A DNA stretch of 7,703 bases from Elusimicrobia bacterium RIFCSPLOWO2_01_FULL_60_11. GTDB lineage: Bacteria > Elusimicrobiota > Elusimicrobia > 2-02-FULL-39-32. The notes under the pieces are model-generated. The model was not told where the DNA came from. It saw only the letters and a program-made list of their open reading frames with translations, and ran no database searches. The stretch spans positions 1 to 7,703 of the forward strand of contig MGUS01000052.1 in assembly GCA_001800085.1 (NCBI GenBank), given 5' to 3'. The translations under genes and the position numbers were made by a program. Positions within the stretch are counted from its first letter, which is position 1; the number at the start of each line of letters is the position of its first letter. Shown piece after piece: positions 4,501 through 7,703 of this stretch.

Positions 4501-7500
4501 CACCGGGCTTTCAATGGCTTCCGGCTGGGACTTGGGATTGTACAGAACAGAGAAGGCGATGGCTATCAGGGCATAGGCAGCCAAGGGTGCGGCGAGGATG
4601 TTAAGAACGAGCGTTGTGGTCAACACGAGGAAGGCCGCCAGGGGATTTTGAATGGCCATGTCCCAACGTTTCGTCACCAAGAAGTTCCCATGCATCGGGC
4701 CTTTTTCATCATCCGGCGCGGCGGCGGGCTTGTCCGCCGATGAGGCGGGCGGTTCAGACCCAGGCGGCGGCTCCGTCATGCCTGCCATGAATACCATTGC
4801 AGAGGTTCCCAAGATATGCCTGAAATGCTCTGGCCAGATCAGGAAAGCGATCAGGGTGAGGGGGGCGAGGACCGAGACTTGAAAATGGAGGGAAGTTATG
4901 GTAAATTTGGGGGCAATGCTACCCCGCGAATATCTAGTCATGATCGAGGAAGATGAAGACCATATGCTGGTTGCAAGTTGCCCCCAGTTGCGGGGTTGCC
5001 ACACCCAGGCAAAAGACATGAACACTTTGATGAAACGCATCAAGGAAGCCATCCGACTTTGCCTCAAAGTGGAAAAACGCCCGGAAAAACCTCTAAAATT
5101 CGTCGGCGAACTCAAGGTCGCAGTCTGAGCCGACTCACCCCGCTTAAACCCGCCCAACTTATCCGCATTCTTCACAACATAGGATTCCAAAGAATCCGGC
5201 AAGACGGAAGTCACATTTATTTCCGCCATCCGGACGGCCGAGCGACGGTTGTTCCATTTCATAAAGGGGAAGACCTCGGTCGTGGGCTGATTAGGAAAAT
5301 TCTTCGCGATATCGACATGGAATGGGAGGAGTTCATTCAAAACCGGTGATCTGTTAACGCAAAACAAAACCATTCCAAACGCCACAGCCGGTCCCCAATA
5401 GACCAATCCCGCAGGAATCAGAAACACACCCGTAACGATCGATAGGATACCGAGGAAAGGTTGCGCAACAAACCCTTCCTCGTTGCCGGCCCCCGGCGCG
5501 GCGGCGGGCGGGGCGGCAGATTGACGCAGCTTGGCCTGCTCTTCGACGATCTTCTCCTGCCAGGCCCTCATGAGATTTATCCTTCTGTTCGCTGTGTTGA
5601 GGACCTCAAATGAAGATAGCTCCGGCGCCAGATCCCTGGCAATCTGGTTCATTTGGGACTCCTGCTCGGGACTCAGGTAGATGCCCAGTTTTTCTGATAT
5701 GTTCCCCAACTCCGCCAGCAGGAGCCCTTGCGTGAGGCCTTTTTTGCCCAGGCTGCGGACCCGCGGGTCCAGCCATTTTTTCTGCCAATGGTCCAGCGCC
5801 TTGCGGATGGCGGCGCGCTCGCCAAGAGCGTCATGCCGGATGCGGCGGTCGATGAGTTCCGTGAGTTGACTGTGGAATTGAGACGGGGGGGCCAGCCTCC
5901 GATGCTGGCGATATATCTCCAGGCACAAAACGTAGATCCCCGCTATTCCCGCGGTCGCCAGAATTCCGGCTATGATAAGAACAAGCTGAATCTCGATGAT
6001 CCCGGCAGGGCCTCCTTTCTTCGGCGCGGCGGCCCCTCGACTGCGCTCGGGGCTAGCGGGCGGAGCGGTCGCTTTTGCCTCCGCAGCGATCTCCGACTCC
6101 GTTACGGGGATGCCCTTGAGTTTGAATTCTTTCAGCAGCTCGATGAACTGCCCGACCAGCCAGGGGTCCCACTGCTGTCCTGCCAAGCGCTGAAGCTCCC
6201 GGATGGCCTCGTCTTCCGACAACGCCTTGCGGTAAGGCCGGTCCGACGTCATCGCGTCGAATGTGTCCACGATGCTGATCAGCCGGGCGGCCATGGGGAT
6301 GTGAATGCCCCGGGCATGGAGGGGGTAACCGCTGCCGTCCCACTTCTCCTGGTGCGCCATGGCGATCGAAGCGACATAACGCAGGGAGCGGTGCTGGGAC
6401 AGGATCAAGAAACCGAACAGCGTGTGAAGCCTCATGTAGGGCCATTCCCAAAGATCGTTCAGAGGACCGGGCTTGTTCAAGACGCGGTCCCAGATGAAGA
6501 GCTTCCCGACGTCATGCAGCCGCGCGCCGTCCTTGATGTCCTGAACGGCGCTCTCCGACAGACCGAGGCGCTCCCCGAACGCTTCGATGAGGCGGGAAAC
6601 CCGCTCGACATGCCCGGCCGTGACCGGATCTTTGCGCTCCATCCGCTCGACCAGCCGCTCGACAAGCTTGCGGCGGGTTCCGTTTCCAAGGGCGCCTGCC
6701 CTGCGTTCTTGCCAGAGGCCCCACCTCTCCATCCCTCTTTGAAGGATGACCACCCACCATGGGGCGACGGGAGAGGAAAAGAGCTCCCTGTCGGTGATGC
6801 CGTTCGGATTCTCCGGCGCGGCGGCGGGCGGGGTCGATTTATCGGGATCATTGATATGTGCCATGGCGAAGATTACCGGGAAAGCAGCGAGAGTCCAGGG
6901 GCTCATCAGGACAGCCAAGATCATGAGAGCCGCAACGACAGTGAAGCGCCAATGCCTGATTTTGAGCGACTGTGGGGTTAGATTGACATTTCTGAACGGC
7001 TGTGTTATAGTTAAAATCATGGGAGATAGTGATTCCAGAGGTTTTTTTACTCCACCGCGACGGGAGTTCATCGCCCATGGGACGCTTAATCTGGGACTGG
7101 TCTTTCTTACATCAGGACTCCTCAGCGACGTTTTTATCCAGCTTAGCATGGCTTTCAGATTCGCGATTGTCCTGACCGGCGCCGTGTCCGTGGTTTCGTC
7201 CATCGTCATTTTTCCTGCTGAAGGAGGCAAATAAGATGCTCGCCCTGGCCGTATCCCTGATTCTTGTCCTGACTGTCCTGGCTCTGATAAAGTGGGAAGA
7301 TTACCGCCACCATAAGCCGCACTGATTCGCCCTCCTAACCATACCAGAAAGAGCACGGAGCTGGCGAATGCTCCGGCTAAACCCCATCCCACCCAATCCG
7401 GCGTCGAGCCGCCGGCAAAACCTGAGCCAAAAATAAACGCGACCGGCAAAAGAATGCCGAGCATTTTCCCTTTATCCCTCGCTGGCTGTTGATTTCCATG

Positions 7501-7703
7501 CGACTTATCGCCCCCGGACGGCTCGTCGTCCGACCCTTCGACTTCGCTCAGGGCAGGCGCGGCGGCCCCTCGACTGCGCTCGGGGCTCGCGGACGGGGAC
7601 AAGAAGGCGGGCGCCCATTCCACTTTTCGAGGAAGCTCCATCCCAGCCAGCGACTTTATGGTGTTATAAATCGATGACCCATTGTCCAGCCCGCATTCTT
7701 CCC
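3892..7703 (-). CDS. Multi-module membrane protein ORF with HD-GYP domain (5' end beyond window; possibly a giant gene)
   Basis: From the TAA at 3892-3894 the minus frame is open to the right edge: 1249 codons after the first ATG at 7641 plus 20 open codons before it, with no ribosome binding site at 7641. The true start is therefore probably outside the window. Modules, in residues counted from 7641: four-helix membrane module (60-105 and 227-263), HD-GYP domain (323-499), membrane anchor plus helical region (about 540-710), second four-helix module (729-761 and 919-954), membrane hairpin (995-1036), and a soluble C-terminal domain (about 1050-1249) containing SMSQIFQLLKQLLKSNPDKK that I do not recognise. 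AAAP-encoding DNA joins the modules at five points. Residues about 106-220 and 764-915 are only the antisense of plus-strand genes. It may be one giant protein, or smaller units sharing an open frame through the antisense of the nested genes; the HD-GYP part is certainly coding, the antisense-derived parts are doubtful as protein. Confidence 0.6.
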   Translation of the reverse strand, partial: EECGLDNGSSIYNTIKSLAGMELPRKVEWAPAFLSPSASPERSRGAAAPALSEVEGSDDEPSGGDKSHGNQQPARDKGKMLGILLPVAFIFGSGFAGGSTPDWVGWGLAGAFASSVLFLVWLGGRISAAYGGGNLPTLSEPGQSGQESGIRPGRASYLPPSAGKMTMDETTDTAPVRTIANLKAMLSWIKTSLRSPDVRKTSPRLSVPWAMNSRRGGVKKPLESLSPMILTITQPFRNVNLTPQSLKIRHWRFTVVAALMILAVLMSPWTLAAFPVIFAMAHINDPDKSTPPAAAPENPNGITDRELFSSPVAPWWVVILQRGMERWGLWQERRAGALGNGTRRKLVERLVERMERKDPVTAGHVERVSRLIEAFGERLGLSESAVQDIKDGARLHDVGKLFIWDRVLNKPGPLNDLWEWPYMRLHTLFGFLILSQHRSLRYVASIAMAHQEKWDGSGYPLHARGIHIPMAARLISIVDTFDAMTSDRPYRKALSEDEAIRELQRLAGQQWDPWLVGQFIELLKEFKLKGIPVTESEIAAEAKATAPPASPERSRGAAAPKKGGPAGIIEIQLVLIIAGILATAGIAGIYVLCLEIYRQHRRLAPPSQFHSQLTELIDRRIRHDALGERAAIRKALDHWQKKWLDPRVRSLGKKGLTQGLLLAELGNISEKLGIYLSPEQESQMNQIARDLAPELSSFEVLNTANRRINLMRAWQEKIVEEQAKLRQSAAPPAAAPGAGNEEGFVAQPFLGILSIVTGVFLIPAGLVYWGPAVAFGMVLFCVNRSPVLNELLPFHVDIAKNFPNQPTTEVFPFMKWNNRRSAVRMAEINVTSVLPDSLESYVVKNADKLGGFKRGESAQTATLSSPTNFRGFSGRFSTLRQSRMASLMRFIKVFMSFAWVWQPRNWGQLATSIWSSSSSIMTRYSRGSIAPKFTITSLHFQVSVLAPLTLIAFLIWPEHFRHILGTSAMVFMAGMTEPPPGSEPPASSADKPAAAPDDEKGPMHGNFLVTKRWDMAIQNPLAAFLVLTTTLVLNILAAPLAAYALIAIAFSVLYNPKSQPEAIESPVEPSGLRDILPPLVQPGGLGLSRIDQVNLIDDNRHRAQVVSIAQMSEIMGAKAEAGVVLALDPSQISMSQIFQLLKQLLKSNPDKKRIRVAFVGSNLALRPRARLVESMLRLQLGLKAITIDRTAKVLEPLDLDWLYGEIRRQDSTMDGFSLYLLADPSMDLKPSWRSRLIQVMMAVTKDTFILVSARVADKLRAAQAAAVSQ
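4534..4659 (-). other. C-terminal membrane hairpin of the large ORF
   Basis: MAIQNPLAAFLVLTTTLVLNI followed by APLAAYALIAIAFSVLYNP forms a third hairpin of the helix 3-4 type (LAAY...I.F...NP compared with LAAF..IFA...NDP in the first module). Unlike the other two it has no partner pair of helices 1-2 and no nested gene. Confidence 0.55.
4713..4729 (-). repeat. AAAP joint repeat, copy E
   Basis: The 17-mer CCGGCGCGGCGGCGGGC on the plus strand, read on the minus strand as P-AAA-P. It is identical to positions 5493-5509 and 6813-6829 and separates the second four-helix module from the C-terminal hairpin. Confidence 0.75.
4780..4887 (-). other. Second membrane module, helices 3-4
   Basis: HFQVSVLAPLTLIAFLIW then HILGTSAMVFMAGM, followed by TEPPPGSEPPASSADKPAAAP. 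It starts directly beside the hicB ribosome binding site and parallels helices 3-4 of the first module (H-F/W, V, AxL..LIA, P, AM..A, then an acidic residue and Pro). Confidence 0.55.
4886..4900 (+). promoter_or_regulatory. Ribosome binding site and start of hicB
   Basis: GGAGGG (4887-4892), a 5-nt gap, ATG at 4898. This decides the longer hicB start. No convincing -35/-10 pair was found in the 80 bases upstream, so the promoter of hicBA is not identified. Confidence 0.7.
4898..5128 (+). CDS. hicB: HicB-family antitoxin, short form
   Basis: A 76-residue antitoxin that binds and neutralises the HicA mRNA interferase. The core REYLVMIEEDEDHMLVASCPQL-RGCHTQAKDMNTLMKRIKEAI has the typical HicB partial RNase H fold pattern (strand, EED, P-L-GCHTQ, then the LxxRIKEAI helix). 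The start at 4898 is preceded by GGAGGG with a 5-nt gap. A later ATG (residue 7, MLPREY) matches the usual domain start but has no ribosome binding site. The protein ends soon after the fold (VGELKVAV), with no C-terminal DNA-binding domain, so self-repression in the usual way is unlikely. The stop overlaps the hicA start. The gene lies antisense inside the large minus-strand ORF, which remains open across it. Order is antitoxin first, the reverse of many hicAB pairs. Confidence 0.93.
   Translation: MVNLGAMLPREYLVMIEEDEDHMLVASCPQLRGCHTQAKDMNTLMKRIKEAIRLCLKVEKRPEKPLKFVGELKVAV
5125..5349 (+). CDS. hicA: HicA-family toxin (mRNA interferase), CTG start
   Basis: A 74-residue toxin that cleaves mRNA when free of HicB. 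Domain pattern: SRLTPLKPAQLIRILHNIGF, then RQDGSHIYFRHPDG with catalytic His30 in GSH, then VVPFHKGEDLGRGLIRKILRD and a final WEEFIQNR; this is a full-length double-stranded-RNA-binding-like fold. In its frame no ATG, GTG or TTG lies near the right place. CTG at 5125-5127 sits in CTGA, overlapping the hicB TGA by three bases, with AAGG about 8 nt upstream and the usual N-terminus MSRL following, so it is the best start. The toxin would be made by coupling to hicB translation and at a low rate because of the weak start. It looks intact otherwise. Confidence 0.92.
   Translation: MSRLTPLKPAQLIRILHNIGFQRIRQDGSHIYFRHPDGRATVVPFHKGEDLGRGLIRKILRDIDMEWEEFIQNR
5359..5457 (-). other. Second membrane module, helices 1-2
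   Basis: FLGILSIVTGVFLIPAGL followed by YWGPAVAFGMVLFC. It resembles helices 1-2 of the first module. The minus frame then runs into the antisense of hicA about ten bases further on. Confidence 0.55.
5493..5512 (-). repeat. AAAP joint repeat, copy D
   Basis: Twenty bases identical to 6813-6832, read on the minus strand as PP-AAA-P. It separates the helical region from the second four-helix module. Confidence 0.75.
5513..6020 (-). other. Membrane anchor plus helical region of the large ORF
   Basis: After an AAAP joint comes one strong membrane helix (IQLVLIIAGILATAGIAGIYVL) and then a charged region rich in Leu, Glu, Gln and Arg (for example RRIRHDALGERAAIRKALDH, NISEKLGIYLSPEQESQMN) that is probably all alpha-helical. 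No catalytic motif is visible and I do not recognise the family. It ends at the next AAAP joint. Confidence 0.5.
6023..6054 (-). repeat. AAAP joint with SPERSRG palindrome, copy C
   Basis: A 32-base stretch identical to 7556-7587. It contains the imperfect palindrome CCCCTCGACTGCGCTCGGGG (6033-6052), read on the minus strand as SPERSRG, directly before the AAAP codons. It lies between the HD-GYP domain and the next membrane anchor. Confidence 0.85.
6145..6675 (-). other. HD-GYP domain inside the large ORF
   Basis: HD-GYP domains are metal-dependent phosphohydrolases that usually degrade cyclic di-GMP. Seen here, numbered from the ATG at 7641: His344 (TAGHVERVSR), the His376-Asp377 pair (LHDVGK), NKPGPLND, His406 (MRLHTLFG), HQEKWDGSGYP with His430 and the GYP signature, GIHIP, and DTFDAMTSDRPYR with Asp459. 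The usual HHE is HQE (Gln431). The domain follows a four-helix membrane module and precedes another membrane segment, so it would be held at the cytoplasmic face. Enzyme activity is likely but not certain given the His to Gln change. Confidence 0.93.
6813..6832 (-). repeat. AAAP joint repeat, copy B
   Basis: Twenty bases identical to 5493-5512, read on the minus strand as PP-AAA-P. It separates the first four-helix module from the HD-GYP domain. Confidence 0.75.
6855..6963 (-). other. First membrane module, helices 3-4
   Basis: RHWRFTVVAALMILAVL followed by SPWTLAAFPVIFAMAHI gives a helical hairpin, then NDPDKSTPPAAAP. It begins a few bases after the promoter of the nested plus-strand genes. 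Its pattern matches the hairpins at 4780-4887 and 4534-4659 (hydrophobic helix, Pro, second helix, then D/E/N-P and an Ala/Pro joint). Confidence 0.6.
6983..7011 (+). promoter_or_regulatory. Near-consensus promoter for nested small genes, leaderless type
   Basis: TTGACA (6983-6988), exactly 17 nt, TATAGT (7006-7011), then 7 nt to ATG at 7019. This is the best promoter in the window. The transcript is predicted to begin at or one base before the A of the ATG, leaving no room for a ribosome binding site, and none is present. Confidence 0.85.
7019..7234 (+). CDS. Small membrane protein of 71 residues, function unknown
   Basis: It begins MGDSDSRGFFTPPRREF, a short charged N-terminus, then has two hydrophobic helices, about residues 22-40 (TLNLGLVFLTSGLLSDVFI) and 45-65 (FRFAIVLTGAVSVVSSIVIF), and ends PAEGGK. 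The start was chosen from the promoter, which ends 7 nt before the ATG; longer upstream versions of this frame lie antisense to the membrane module and are not supported. A second, 29-residue membrane protein follows with its own strong ribosome binding site inside the 3' end of this gene. I do not recognise the family. The pair is embedded antisense in the large minus-strand ORF. Confidence 0.78.
   Translation: MGDSDSRGFFTPPRREFIAHGTLNLGLVFLTSGLLSDVFIQLSMAFRFAIVLTGAVSVVSSIVIFPAEGGK
7221..7238 (+). promoter_or_regulatory. Strong ribosome binding site of the 29-residue gene
   Basis: AAGGAGG, an 8-nt gap that contains the previous stop codon, then ATG. It is the main evidence that this very short ORF is translated. 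Confidence 0.8.
7236..7325 (+). CDS. 29-residue single-helix membrane peptide
   Basis: The sequence starts MLALAVSLILVLTVLALIKW and continues EDYRHHKPH, so it is one membrane helix with a short charged, His-rich tail. AAGGAGG at 7221-7227 ends 8 nt before the ATG, an optimal Shine-Dalgarno site, and the start lies 1 nt after the stop of the 71-residue gene, so the two are cotranscribed and probably translated together. Size resembles tiny accessory subunits of membrane complexes such as KdpF, but there is no matching motif and no such complex is visible nearby, so no function is assigned. Confidence 0.75.
   Translation: MLALAVSLILVLTVLALIKWEDYRHHKPH
7327..7464 (-). other. First membrane module, helices 1-2
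   Basis: Residues 60-105 of the large ORF (MLGILLPVAFIFGSGF ... WVGWGLAGAF ... VLFLVWLGG) form two hydrophobic helices. They resemble the helices at 5359-5457: both have LGIL near the start and a WG.A.AF....LF pattern in helix 2. An ATG at 7464 preceded by AAAGGG could be an internal start. The coding sense is interrupted immediately after, where the plus-strand genes end at 7325. Confidence 0.6.
7534..7587 (-). repeat. Paired imperfect palindromes around AAAP joint, copy A
   Basis: Two related 20-mers, CCCTTCGACTTCGCTCAGGG (7534-7553) and CCCCTCGACTGCGCTCGGGG (7566-7585), sit 12 bases apart with the AAAP codons between them. On the minus strand they read SPERSRG-AAAP-ALSEVEG. Positions 7556-7587 equal 6023-6054. 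These peptides recur across unrelated proteins of environmental bacteria, which marks them as dispersed repeats. Confidence 0.85.

Noticed and set aside
5728..6981. Long plus-strand ORF of 417 codons
   Set aside because: It lies opposite the HD-GYP domain and neighbouring modules; it has no recognisable domain and low-complexity composition, as expected of the complement of a GC-rich gene.
6746..7018. Upstream extension of the 71-residue membrane protein
   Set aside because: This part is antisense to membrane helices 3-4 and precedes the promoter, so it cannot be on the same message.
6976..7339. GGTTAG / CTAACC as possible terminal inverted repeats of the small-gene cassette
   Set aside because: Only six bases match, the match does not extend, there is no target duplication, and hicBA shows nothing similar; chance is the simpler reading.

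Overview
The window looks like part of a high-GC genome of an uncultured bacterium, most likely Omnitrophota (former OP3) or a relative such as Elusimicrobiota. This is an inference. It rests on three things: a very long membrane ORF running off the right edge with Ala/Pro joints between modules, short palindromic repeats read in frame inside proteins (VGAIHESPV / VGATHASPV, SPERSRGAAAP, ALSEVEG), and a GYF_2-like protein with a Pro/Ala-rich tail. No RNA gene, CRISPR array or transposase was seen.

Left part (1-1933, minus strand): an apparent operon read right to left, nth (endonuclease III), a classical short-chain dehydrogenase, and a zinc-ribbon membrane protein cut by the left edge. Gaps are 2 and 22 nt. 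Divergent from nth is a single-pass GYF_2-like protein (2014-2964, plus) carrying two in-frame copies of a 30-bp palindromic repeat.

Middle (2987-3633, minus strand): a stand-alone CheY-like receiver and, just after it, a 55-codon basic protein; each has a readable sigma70-type promoter. Positions 3634-3891 hold no convincing gene but contain a 28-nt perfect hairpin repeat and a run of GC-rich hairpins.

Right part (3892-7703, minus strand): one reading frame stays open for at least 1269 codons and continues past the right edge. Its modules are joined at five places by the same AAAP-encoding DNA. In order they are: a four-helix membrane module, an HD-GYP phosphodiesterase-like domain, a membrane anchor with a helical region, a second four-helix membrane module, and a membrane hairpin with an unrecognised C-terminal domain. 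Each four-helix module is split between helices 2 and 3 by genes on the opposite strand: a promoter plus two tiny membrane-protein genes in the first (6983-7325), and an intact hicBA toxin-antitoxin pair in the second (4898-5349). The minus frame stays open through both. This doubly nested arrangement is the most unusual thing in the window. Whether the ORF is one polypeptide or a chain of smaller translation units cannot be settled from sequence alone.
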